16,639 bases of DNA from JAIRVZ01 sp031553755. GTDB taxonomy: Bacteria > Bacteroidota > Bacteroidia > Bacteroidales > Azobacteroidaceae. Below are positions 1 to 6,522 of the stretch, in pieces (the first letter of the stretch is position 1; each line of letters starts with the position of its first letter). The stretch covers positions 1 through 16,639 of the forward strand of contig JAVBKZ010000072.1 of NCBI GenBank assembly GCA_031553755.1. The letters are read 5' to 3'. Under the pieces are notes generated by a model that was not told the DNA's origin, ran no database searches, and saw nothing but the letters and a program-made list of their open reading frames with translations. A program made the translations under genes and the position numbers.

Positions 1-63
1 TCTATTGAAATAATATCAAAACTGACAGGATTGACTTTAGAACAGATTGAATCGTTAAAATAA
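1..63 (+). CDS. 3' end of an upstream gene, possibly a PD-(D/E)XK nuclease / putative transposase (Rpn-like)
   Basis: An open frame runs from the first base to a TAA at 61-63 and gives 20 residues ending LTGLTLEQIESLK. A tail of the form 'TGLSxEEIExL' is typical of the C-terminus of the Rpn family of recombination-promoting nucleases / putative transposases, which are abundant in Bacteroidales, but it also occurs in other helical C-termini. Only the stop codon and tail are visible, so the assignment is a guess from a short motif. No gene follows on the same strand until 445. Confidence 0.4.
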   Translation, partial: SIEIISKLTGLTLEQIESLK

Positions 64-127
64 TCCTCCCTAACTCGTTTGCCAATATATTTAACAACAA
101 ATTTGTCTTGACTTCAATATAAAAAAT

Positions 128-151
128 CCCCGAAGCAACAACTCTTCGGGG
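128..151 (-). terminator. Hairpin with a T-run on the minus strand
   Basis: CCCCGAAG (128-135) and CTTCGGGG (144-151) form a perfect 8-bp stem with an 8-nt loop. On the minus strand the stem is followed by ATTTTTTATA, as in an intrinsic terminator; on the plus strand it is followed by AAACACAC. No minus-strand gene lies directly upstream (the next gene on either side is on the plus strand), so it may be a relic or may work weakly for the partial gene ending at 63. Confidence 0.5.
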
Positions 152-169
152 AAACACACTATATTTTAA

Positions 170-211
170 TTAACAATTAACAATTGAAAGTGGAGAATTG
201 AGAATTGAGAG
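170..211 (+). repeat. Heptamer tandem array (six degenerate units)
   Basis: Six consecutive 7-bp units can be read: TTAACAA twice, TTGAAAG, TGGAGAA, TTGAGAA and TTGAGAG. They follow the same pattern as the arrays at 7862-8024, 12781-12857 and 14753-14776. The array is non-coding and lies about 230 bp upstream of the outer-membrane protein gene. No inverted partner arm is seen nearby. Confidence 0.75.
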
Positions 212-220
212 TGATTCTTC

Positions 221-240
221 TAACTTCCTGTAACTTCCTG
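221..240. repeat. Decamer direct repeat (two copies plus a decayed third)
   Basis: TAACTTCCTG occurs at 221-230 and again at 231-240, followed by a diverged copy TAATTCTTTCTG from 241. It lies between the heptamer array and the GC-rich hairpin block in the same non-coding stretch. Confidence 0.7.
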
Positions 241-252
241 TAATTCTTTCTG

Positions 253-351
253 GCCTCTCCTCCCGCCCTTTCCACAAGAGAGGGAGCTGCTTGCGCCTGA
301 CTTCGGGTATCAGTTAAGCCTCTCCCTTGCGGGGAGAGGTTTGGAGAGGGG
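253..351. repeat. GC-rich inverted-repeat block
   Basis: CCTCTCCC (319-326) pairs perfectly with GGGAGAGG (332-339) around a 5-nt loop, and CCTCTCC (254-260) can pair with GGAGAGG (343-349) to enclose the whole block. The C/G-rich content stands out sharply from the AT-rich surroundings. No open frame of note is present. It resembles the dispersed CCTCTCC/GGAGAGG intergenic elements found in many Bacteroidota genomes; that comparison is from memory. The rest of the 64-444 gap shows no gene. Confidence 0.55.
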
Positions 352-444
352 TGTCAATTATAAATTTTTAAACAGTTTCTAAAAATAGTTGTTGTATCTT
401 TATATCGCAGCATATTTTTTTTGTAAATCAACACTCTATTTTAT

Positions 445-2343
445 TTGAAAAAATTGAATAACTCAACATTGAACGCTTACTTAAAATTAACAATCGTAGT
501 TATCCTGTTAATTTTTACTCATAACCGGTTGATAGGACAAGATTCATATACCGGAGGGATGGAATATGGTCTTGAAAACATCGAACCAACTGATACAATC
601 ATTGAAACACTTCCGGATTCTTATAAAGAATTGAATAAAAAAATGGGAAAAACAAAATTTGGAAAGCGTTTATACCAAGCCATAATTAAAGAACCTCAAA
701 ACCCGGCTAATTTTCCCGAAAATATTTCGATAGAAAAAGAATACGCTTCATACAAAGGAAAAAAGATACGGAATATAGAAATTGTCGTCCTGAAACCATT
801 CGGAACAGACATTAATCATCCCGATTCTACATTCAACGAAGATACGTTTAATGAATCACTCAATAATTTACATTTTTCTACAAAACATTACGTTATACGC
901 AATAATTTGCAATTCAAAGAAGGAGAAACGGTCGATCCTTTTGTTATTGCCGAAACCGAAGCTTTTTTGCGCAACGCCGGATACATCAACGATGCCCGTA
1001 TCAACATAATCCCTGTTCCCTCTTCCGATATGGTAGATATTACAGTGATTGTCCGCGATGTTTTCGCGTTCGGATTCAACATTCATAGTTTATCCGGCAC
1101 ATCATCTGATGTGGAAATTTTTCACCGCAATTTACTCGGAACCGGAAGCCGCGTTGAATTTCAAGTCATACATAAAAAAAAATACGACCCCCAATGGGGA
1201 TATGGATTGGGATGCGCGTATCAAAATCTTGCCGGGACATTTATAGATGTTGAAGGATCGTATTTGGATAATATTACCAATCAGAAAGTATATCTTTCGG
1301 CCGAACGTAATTTACAATCCAAAATAGAATATTTCGGGCAAATTAGTTATTTATACAATGCTAATAAAATAGATATCGCGGGATGGGATTCCATTTCTCC
1401 CGACTTCAACAATGAATTTTCCGTTTCTTTCGGAAAATCAATAAAAATACCCGACAAACATGCTGTTAAGAGATTTGTAATCGCCGGAAGGTATCAGCAA
1501 AAATCGCCCGAATACCGCAATGTTTTGTTGCTGCAATCCAGGCTTTTGCCTTATTCGTATGTAAAAAAACAAATCTGGCTGTTGCAAACAAGTATTTACA
1601 AACAAGCCTATTACCGCCAGCATCTGATTCATAATTTCGGAATTACCGAAGACATCGCGCATGGATATAATATTTCCACACAAATCGGTTACAGCCGTTT
1701 TTCAGATTTTAAAGATGGAATGTACGGCTCGGTCAGCGCTTCGTTCGGTAATAATTACAAAACAGGAAATTACTTTTTCGCGGGTTCTTTATCTTCTTTT
1801 TTTGATAAGGATGAAGCCTTTGAAGGAATACTTAAGTTAGAAGGAAAATATTTTTCTCCGTTGATAAAAATCGGGAAAAACAGGTTTCGCCAATTCGCGA
1901 ATATTTCTTACAACCGGTTGATGACCCCGATACGAACATTTGAAAACGTTATGTATTTCAGTGACATAAGCACCTTAAATACCAATCATTTCAGGAATGA
2001 AGCCAAAGGAACCGAACGTTTTTCAATGAATCTGGAAAGCGACATGTTTTCGGCCATTAAACTCGCCGGATTCCGGTTTTTGTTTTATGGTTTTTTAGAT
2101 TCCGGGTGGATAACGTCTTATGAAAAAGAACTTTTCAATTCACAAAATTTCAATTACGGATTAGGCGTTGGAATCAGGATACGTAATGATTTGCTCGTTT
2201 TCAAGACAATTGACATAAAATTAGGAATTTATCCGAAATTCAATCAGGGAAATTTCACTGAATATTTCAATATAAAAACAACAGATCCTACAGTTTCTCC
2301 CAACTTTACACCCGGATATCCGGAAGAAATTTCGTTGAATTGA
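445..2343 (+). CDS. POTRA / beta-barrel outer-membrane protein (BamA/TamA-like)
   Basis: A 632-residue protein that starts with TTG. The TTG start is preferred because it supplies a signal peptide: basic MKKL, a hydrophobic stretch at about residues 13-25, and probable cleavage near residues 31-32 (IGQ-DS). The next methionine would remove it. Residues about 105-205 look like one POTRA domain, with alternating strands, a helix containing AETEAFLRNAGYIND, and a closing strand VDITVIVRDVFAF. From about 206 to 600 the chain is rich in alternating aromatic and polar strands with turns such as LLGTGSR, as in an Omp85-type 16-stranded barrel. Such proteins insert or move other proteins at the outer membrane. 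A single POTRA domain and 632 residues is shorter than true BamA, so this is an accessory Omp85-like protein. The tail extends past the last strand and does not end in an aromatic residue. It seems to stand alone; a weak -7-like TATCTTTA lies at 395-402. Confidence 0.8.
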   Translation: MKKLNNSTLNAYLKLTIVVILLIFTHNRLIGQDSYTGGMEYGLENIEPTDTIIETLPDSYKELNKKMGKTKFGKRLYQAIIKEPQNPANFPENISIEKEYASYKGKKIRNIEIVVLKPFGTDINHPDSTFNEDTFNESLNNLHFSTKHYVIRNNLQFKEGETVDPFVIAETEAFLRNAGYINDARINIIPVPSSDMVDITVIVRDVFAFGFNIHSLSGTSSDVEIFHRNLLGTGSRVEFQVIHKKKYDPQWGYGLGCAYQNLAGTFIDVEGSYLDNITNQKVYLSAERNLQSKIEYFGQISYLYNANKIDIAGWDSISPDFNNEFSVSFGKSIKIPDKHAVKRFVIAGRYQQKSPEYRNVLLLQSRLLPYSYVKKQIWLLQTSIYKQAYYRQHLIHNFGITEDIAHGYNISTQIGYSRFSDFKDGMYGSVSASFGNNYKTGNYFFAGSLSSFFDKDEAFEGILKLEGKYFSPLIKIGKNRFRQFANISYNRLMTPIRTFENVMYFSDISTLNTNHFRNEAKGTERFSMNLESDMFSAIKLAGFRFLFYGFLDSGWITSYEKELFNSQNFNYGLGVGIRIRNDLLVFKTIDIKLGIYPKFNQGNFTEYFNIKTTDPTVSPNFTPGYPEEISLN

Positions 2344-2410
2344 AAATATCATTTTTACACATTTTTGTCAAAAAAAATTTCTTTTTTACTTATTTATCAA
2401 ATAAAATATT

Positions 2411-2418
2411 TACTTTTG
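2411..2418 (+). promoter_or_regulatory. gdhA promoter -7 element
   Basis: TACTTTTG matches the Bacteroidota -7 consensus TAnnTTTG. It lies 43 bp upstream of the gdhA start, and a T-rich stretch sits where the -33 element is expected (about 2382-2390). Transcription would begin near 2425, giving a leader of about 40 nt. Confidence 0.65.
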
Positions 2419-2461
2419 TGCGAAATATTAAAGTTTTTTAAAATTTAAAGTGTTTTACCAA

Positions 2462-3796
2462 ATGAAAGTTCAAGAAGTACTAAATGACTTAAAAAGAAGA
2501 TTTCCAAACGAACCGGAATACCTTCAAGCCGTAACAGAAGTATTAGAATCAATTGAGGATGTATATAACCAACATCCTGAATTCGAAAAAGCAAACCTTA
2601 TAGAAAGGCTATGTATCGCAGACCGTATTTTCACATTCCGCGTTACATGGGTTGATGACAAAGGGAAAGTACAAACCAACATGGGTTACCGCGTACAACA
2701 CAACAACGCGATTGGTCCATATAAAGGAGGCGTTCGTTTTCACTCTTCGGTAAATCCTTCTATTTTGAAATTTTTGGCGTTCGAACAAACATTTAAAAAC
2801 TCCTTAACAACCTTGCCTATGGGTGGTGGTAAAGGAGGTTCGGATTTCTCTCCAAGAGGAAAATCAACCGCCGAAATCATGCGTTTTTGCCAGGCTTTCA
2901 TACTAGAATTGTGGCGTCATATTGGACCGGATACGGATGTTCCGGCCGGAGACATCGGAGTTGGCGGACGCGAAGTCGCATACATGTATGGCATGTATAA
3001 AAAATTAGCGCGTGAAAATACCGGGACATTCACCGGAAAGGGCATCGAATTCGGAGGCTCTCTGATTCGTCCCGAAGCTACCGGATATGGTAATATTTAT
3101 TTCTTGCTGCAAATGTTGAAAACCAAAAACATCGACATCAAAGGAAAAAAATGTTTGGTTTCAGGTTCAGGAAACGTAGCTCAATACACATGCGAAAAGC
3201 TAATCGAATTAGGCGCTATTCCTGTAACATTATCGGATTCTAACGGTTATATTTACGACGTGGACGGAATTACCCGTGAGAAACTGGATTATATCATGGA
3301 ACTTAAAAATATTAACCGTGGACGTATCAAAGAATACGCTGAAAAATACGGATGCAAATATGTTGACGGAGGCCGTGTTTGGTCGGAAAAAGGAGACATC
3401 GCGTTACCTTCTGCAACACAAAACGAATTAAATGGCGATGATGCGAAAACGCTTTTGGCAAACGGCTGTATCGCTGTTTCGGAAGGAGCAAACATGCCAT
3501 CTACTCCCGAAGCTATTGCCGAGTTTCAAGCCGCTAAAATTTTGTATGCTCCCGGTAAAGCCGCCAACGCGGGAGGAGTCGCGACTTCAGGTTTGGAGAT
3601 GACACAAAATTCTATGCGTTTGAACTGGACTCGTGAAGAGGTTGATGAAAAACTTCAACGCATCATGTCGGATATCCATACTCAATGCGCGAAATACGGA
3701 ACTCAATCCGATGGATATATCGATTATGTGAAAGGAGCGAATATCGCGGGTTTCATGAAAGTAGCCAAAGCAATGATGGCTCAAGGGATCATTTGA
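2462..3796 (+). CDS. gdhA: Glutamate dehydrogenase, hexameric, probably NADP-specific
   Basis: A 444-residue protein of the size usual for bacterial hexameric GDH (EC 1.4.1.4). It interconverts 2-oxoglutarate plus ammonium and glutamate and is a main ammonium-assimilation route in Bacteroidales. Visible motifs are GPYKGGVRFH (about 85-94), the catalytic-lysine loop PMGGGKGGSDF (Lys124), PAGDIGVGGRE with Asp164, and the nucleotide-binding turn VSGSGNVA (233-240). The second beta strand ends LSDSNG; a serine after the aspartate resembles NADP-dependent enzymes, so NADP use is inferred. I chose ATG at 2462 rather than the in-frame GTG at 2450 because MKVQEVLNDLKRRFPNEPEY aligns with the N-terminus of Bacteroides GdhA proteins as I recall them. 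It is flanked by its own promoter and terminator and is therefore monocistronic. Confidence 0.95.
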   Translation: MKVQEVLNDLKRRFPNEPEYLQAVTEVLESIEDVYNQHPEFEKANLIERLCIADRIFTFRVTWVDDKGKVQTNMGYRVQHNNAIGPYKGGVRFHSSVNPSILKFLAFEQTFKNSLTTLPMGGGKGGSDFSPRGKSTAEIMRFCQAFILELWRHIGPDTDVPAGDIGVGGREVAYMYGMYKKLARENTGTFTGKGIEFGGSLIRPEATGYGNIYFLLQMLKTKNIDIKGKKCLVSGSGNVAQYTCEKLIELGAIPVTLSDSNGYIYDVDGITREKLDYIMELKNINRGRIKEYAEKYGCKYVDGGRVWSEKGDIALPSATQNELNGDDAKTLLANGCIAVSEGANMPSTPEAIAEFQAAKILYAPGKAANAGGVATSGLEMTQNSMRLNWTREEVDEKLQRIMSDIHTQCAKYGTQSDGYIDYVKGANIAGFMKVAKAMMAQGII

Positions 3797-3815
3797 TAAA
3801 AAACGATCCTGTTGT

Positions 3816-3895
3816 AAACAAACAACCACGAATCACACAAAATCGAATCTTTAAAGATTATAAAAAATCGTGTGATTTGTGGTTGTTTGTTTTTT
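3816..3895 (+). terminator. gdhA terminator, long hairpin
   Basis: The left arm 3816-3838 and right arm 3870-3892 form a 23-bp stem with a single G-T pair, followed by T residues to 3895. The loop holds a second perfect palindrome, AATCTTTAAAGATT (3846-3859). The stem is much longer than a minimal intrinsic terminator and shares its outer sequence with the terminator after fba. The remaining bases up to 3990 hold nothing I recognise. Confidence 0.85.
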
Positions 3896-3991
3896 CTCCA
3901 ATCTGATTAATTTAATATTTATTAACATTTTCGTTTACGCACACAAAACCAATTACTTTCAAATTACGTAAATTTTACCCGGTTAATTTAT

Positions 3992-3999
3992 TACCTTTG
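3992..3999 (+). promoter_or_regulatory. fba promoter -7 element
   Basis: TACCTTTG matches TAnnTTTG; no convincing -33 element at the expected distance. Transcription from about 4006 would give a leader of about 120 nt before the aldolase start, much longer than for gdhA. I see no recognisable riboswitch in that leader. Confidence 0.55.
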
Positions 4000-4127
4000 C
4001 ACTGAATTTGATAACTATATAAACTAATTGGCAGTTTATTCGTTTTATCACAAACAAGTCGTTATTCATTAGTTATTTTTATAATATTCCGGATGTATAA
4101 TTACTAATCCTAAATAATAAAATCAAT

Positions 4128-5120
4128 ATGGTAAGTTACAAAGAATTAGGTCTTGTAAATAGCAAAGAGATCTTCAGAAAAGCGTTCGAAGGAAAATACG
4201 CGATTCCCGCGTTTAACTTCAACAATATGGAACAAATGCAAGCGATTATTCAAGCTTGTGTTGAAAAAAAATCACCTGTAATTCTTCAGGTATCAAGCGG
4301 AGCCCGTAAATACGCGAACCAAACATTACTTCGCTATATGGCTCAAGGAGCTGTTGAATACGCTAAAGAATTAGGTTACAACATTCCTATCGTTCTTCAC
4401 TTGGATCACGGTGATACTTTCGAATTATGTAAAAGTTGTATCGACATGGGATTCTCTTCCGTAATGATCGACGGATCTCATCATTCTTACGAAGACAATA
4501 TCGCGTTGACTCGCAAAGTTGTAGAATACGCTCATGCACATGATGTGACAGTTGAAGGCGAATTAGGCGTTTTAGCTGGCATCGAAGACGATGTTGTCGC
4601 GGAACACCATACTTATACCGAACCCGATCAGGTTGAAGATTTCGTTAGCAAAACAGGCGTCGACTCTTTGGCTATCTCTATCGGAACTTCTCACGGAGCG
4701 AACAAATTTACTCCGGCGCAATGCACACGCGATGCCAACGGAATTTTAGTTCCTCCTCCTTTGCGTTTTGACATTTTGGAAGAAATTGAAAAAAGAATCC
4801 CCGGATTCCCTATCGTATTACATGGAGCATCTTCCGTTCCTCAAGATAAAGTTGCTACAATCAACAAATATGGTGGCGCGTTGAAAGACGCTATTGGTAT
4901 TCCTGAAGAACAATTACGCAAAGCGGCGGCTTCTGCGGTATGTAAAATTAATATTGACTCTGACGGACGCTTGGCGATGACTGCCGCGGTTCGCGAAATA
5001 TTCGCTACTCAACCTGCTGAATTCGACCCAAGAAAATATTTAGGTCCGGCTCGCGACAGCTTGAAACAACTCTATATGCATAAAGTTGAAAGCGTATTGG
5101 GTAGCGCGGAAAAAGCTTAA
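4128..5120 (+). CDS. fba: Fructose-1,6-bisphosphate aldolase, class II
   Basis: A 330-residue zinc-dependent aldolase (EC 4.1.2.13) that cleaves fructose-1,6-bisphosphate to dihydroxyacetone phosphate and glyceraldehyde-3-phosphate in glycolysis and gluconeogenesis, in the cytosol. The catalytic aspartate and first zinc histidine are in HLDHGD (Asp93, His94). DGSHHSYEDN, the acidic VEGELG (about 142-147), the phosphate/zinc loop SIGTSHG (His189) and VLHGASSVP (His232) follow in the family order. The start ATG at 4128 gives the normal N-terminus, with AIPAFNFNNMEQ at 25-36. It is separated from gdhA by a terminator and has its own promoter and terminator, so it is transcribed alone. A tagatose-bisphosphate aldolase of the same family is less likely because no tagatose or galactitol genes are nearby. 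Confidence 0.95.
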   Translation: MVSYKELGLVNSKEIFRKAFEGKYAIPAFNFNNMEQMQAIIQACVEKKSPVILQVSSGARKYANQTLLRYMAQGAVEYAKELGYNIPIVLHLDHGDTFELCKSCIDMGFSSVMIDGSHHSYEDNIALTRKVVEYAHAHDVTVEGELGVLAGIEDDVVAEHHTYTEPDQVEDFVSKTGVDSLAISIGTSHGANKFTPAQCTRDANGILVPPPLRFDILEEIEKRIPGFPIVLHGASSVPQDKVATINKYGGALKDAIGIPEEQLRKAAASAVCKINIDSDGRLAMTAAVREIFATQPAEFDPRKYLGPARDSLKQLYMHKVESVLGSAEKA

Positions 5121-5138
5121 TAAATTTTTATCATATTT

Positions 5139-5188
5139 CAACCACGGATTTTATGGAACCAATCCATAAGTTCGTGGTTGTTTGTTTT
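5139..5188 (+). terminator. fba terminator
   Basis: CAACCACG (5139-5146) pairs with CGTGGTTG (5173-5180), and inside it TATGGA (about 5152-5157) pairs with TCCATA (5163-5168). TTTGTTTT follows. The 15-nt GTGGTTGTTTGTTTT at 5174-5188 is identical to 3879-3893 in the gdhA terminator. Confidence 0.85.
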
Positions 5189-5210
5189 CGGATGTTTTTC
5201 ACTTAATAAA

Positions 5211-5224
5211 TAGGGATATCCCTA
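5211..5224. other. 14-bp perfect palindrome
   Basis: TAGGGATATCCCTA is fully self-complementary and sits in the gap between the fba terminator and the tRNA-His terminator. No promoter is seen around it, so a role as an operator is not supported. Confidence 0.4.
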
Positions 5225-5283
5225 AAGACACATCGTTACATCAAAGACATTGAAACAATGGGAAAATAATCTCAAGAAAATAA

Positions 5284-5317
5284 AAAAAGGCTGACACTTG
5301 AAGTGAACAGCCTTTTT
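5284..5317 (-). terminator. tRNA-His terminator, symmetrical (could act in both directions)
   Basis: AAAAAGGCTG (5284-5293) pairs with CAGCCTTTTT (5308-5317), and an inner CACT/AGTG (5295-5298, 5302-5305) extends the stem. On the minus strand it ends in seven T residues directly downstream of tRNA-His. On the plus strand it also has a T-run and could serve as a second stop for fba transcripts. Confidence 0.85.
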
Positions 5318-5323
5318 ATTTTG

Positions 5324-5398
5324 GGTGGAAGACGGGATTCGAACCCGCGACCCTCAGAACCACAATCTGATGCTCTAACCAACTGAGCTACAACCACC
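5324..5398 (-). tRNA. tRNA-His (anticodon GUG)
   Basis: The minus strand folds into a full cloverleaf. It has a D stem GCTC/GAGC, an anticodon stem TCAGA/TCTGA with loop TTGTGGT (GTG anticodon, histidine), a 5-nt variable region, a T stem GCGGG/CCCGT and the TTCGAAT loop. The extra 5' G at -1 that identifies tRNA-His is encoded (5398) and faces C73 (5324). CCA is not fully encoded. The acceptor arms GTGGTTG and CTTCCAC pair except for two adjacent U-U oppositions at 5:68 and 6:67, which is odd. It has its own promoter and terminator. Confidence 0.95.
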
Positions 5399-5414
5399 AT
5401 CTAATTTGCGGGGA

Positions 5415-5446
5415 CAAAGATAAAACAATCTTTGCATTTTGCAAAA
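5415..5446 (-). promoter_or_regulatory. tRNA-His promoter
   Basis: On the minus strand TTTTG (5442-5446) is followed by a 19-nt spacer and TATCTTTG (5415-5422), a near-ideal Bacteroidota -33/-7 promoter. It lies 17 bp upstream of the tRNA. TTTGCA-TTT-TGCAAA (5431-5445) is an inverted repeat overlapping the -33 side. The bases from 5447 to 5550 hold nothing I recognise. Confidence 0.8.
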
Positions 5447-5550
5447 TTTTAATTCGTTTTTATTTTGAATTCGTTCGAACCTTTAATCAAAAACAGAGTG
5501 AAGGGAGTTTATTCCACAGACTATCCTATCACTTGATATCAGAAAATGAA

Positions 5551-6432
5551 TTAACTGTATATCACCTTTTTCCCTGCCAATAGCGTATTTTTCATCAAAG
5601 ACATGATTGTCATCGGACCAACTCCTCCGGGAACAGGAGTAATATATGAACATTTTGGAGCGACTTCATCGAATTTAACATCGCCGGCCAGCCTAAAACC
5701 TGATTTCGTTTTATCTGATGGAACTCTCGTTGTTCCAACGTCAACAACAACGGCTCCTTCTTTTACCATATCGGCTTTTAAAAATTCGGGAGAACCCAAT
5801 GCCGCGATAATAATATCAGCCTGTAAACACAACTCCTTGATATTTTTCGTACGGCTGTGACACACTGTAACCGTGCAATCGCCCGGATAACCTTTTTGCA
5901 TCATCAAAGATGACATGGGTTTTCCTACAATGTTGCTACGACCCAACACAACACAATGTTTTCCGAATGTTTCGATATTATATCGTTTCAAAAGTTCTAA
6001 TATCCCGGCAGGAGTAGCAGAAACAAAACACGGTAAACCAATCGACATCCTTCCTACATTAATCGGATGAAATCCATCGACATCTTTCCTATAATCAATA
6101 GTTTCTATCACTCTTTGCTCAGAAATATGTTTGGGGAGTGGCAATTGAACTATAAATCCGTCAATATCCGGATCGTTATTCAATTCGATTACTTTTTTCA
6201 GTAATTCATCTTCGGTTACATCATCTTCATAACGAATCAAACTTGATTTGAATCCGACTTCTTCACAAGTCTTGACTTTACTTGAAACGTAGGTTTCGCT
6301 ACCTCCATCGTGCCCGACAAGTACGGCAGCCAGATGAGGGATTTTCCCTCCCTTTTCCTTGATTTGTTTAACTTCTTCCGCGATTTCCAATTTAATTTGG
6401 GCGGCAATTGCTTTTCCGTCTATTAATTGCAT
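5551..6432 (-). CDS. folD: Methylenetetrahydrofolate dehydrogenase / methenyltetrahydrofolate cyclohydrolase
   Basis: A 293-residue bifunctional FolD (EC 1.5.1.5 / 3.5.4.9), which interconverts 5,10-methylene- and 10-formyl-tetrahydrofolate for purine and formyl-Met synthesis in the cytosol. The catalytic YVSSK is at 48-52 (Tyr48, Lys52), VQLPLP at 95-100, KDVDGFHPINVGR at 116-128, the dinucleotide-binding GRSNIVGKP at 164-172 and PGGVGPMT at 268-275. The usual PCTPxG segment is the longer PCFVSATPAG, which I recall as the Bacteroidota form. It is the second gene behind ffh, 90 bp downstream; the gap holds an inverted octamer array. No clear terminator follows its stop codon. Confidence 0.96.
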   Translation of the reverse strand: MQLIDGKAIAAQIKLEIAEEVKQIKEKGGKIPHLAAVLVGHDGGSETYVSSKVKTCEEVGFKSSLIRYEDDVTEDELLKKVIELNNDPDIDGFIVQLPLPKHISEQRVIETIDYRKDVDGFHPINVGRMSIGLPCFVSATPAGILELLKRYNIETFGKHCVVLGRSNIVGKPMSSLMMQKGYPGDCTVTVCHSRTKNIKELCLQADIIIAALGSPEFLKADMVKEGAVVVDVGTTRVPSDKTKSGFRLAGDVKFDEVAPKCSYITPVPGGVGPMTIMSLMKNTLLAGKKVIYS

Positions 6433-6448
6433 AATATTATCAGTAAAC

Positions 6449-6516
6449 GAGTTGACGAGTTGACGAGTTGACGAATTAAAAATAAAAGTTTACCCGTCTA
6501 CTTGTTAACTTGTCAA
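6449..6516. repeat. Inverted octamer array between ffh and folD
   Basis: Three exact copies of GAGTTGAC run at 6449-6472. The opposite arm at about 6495-6516 contains CTTGTTAACTTGTCAACT, whose reverse complement is again built of 8-bp units (AGTTGAC, AAGTTAAC, AAGTAGAC). The two arms can pair over about 23 bp with a few mismatches around an AT-rich centre. The array fills most of the ffh-folD intercistronic gap. Confidence 0.8.
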
Positions 6517-6522
6517 CTGACA

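Noticed and set aside
2450..2461. GTG start for gdhA four codons upstream
   Set aside because: The ATG at 2462 matches the N-terminus expected for the family.
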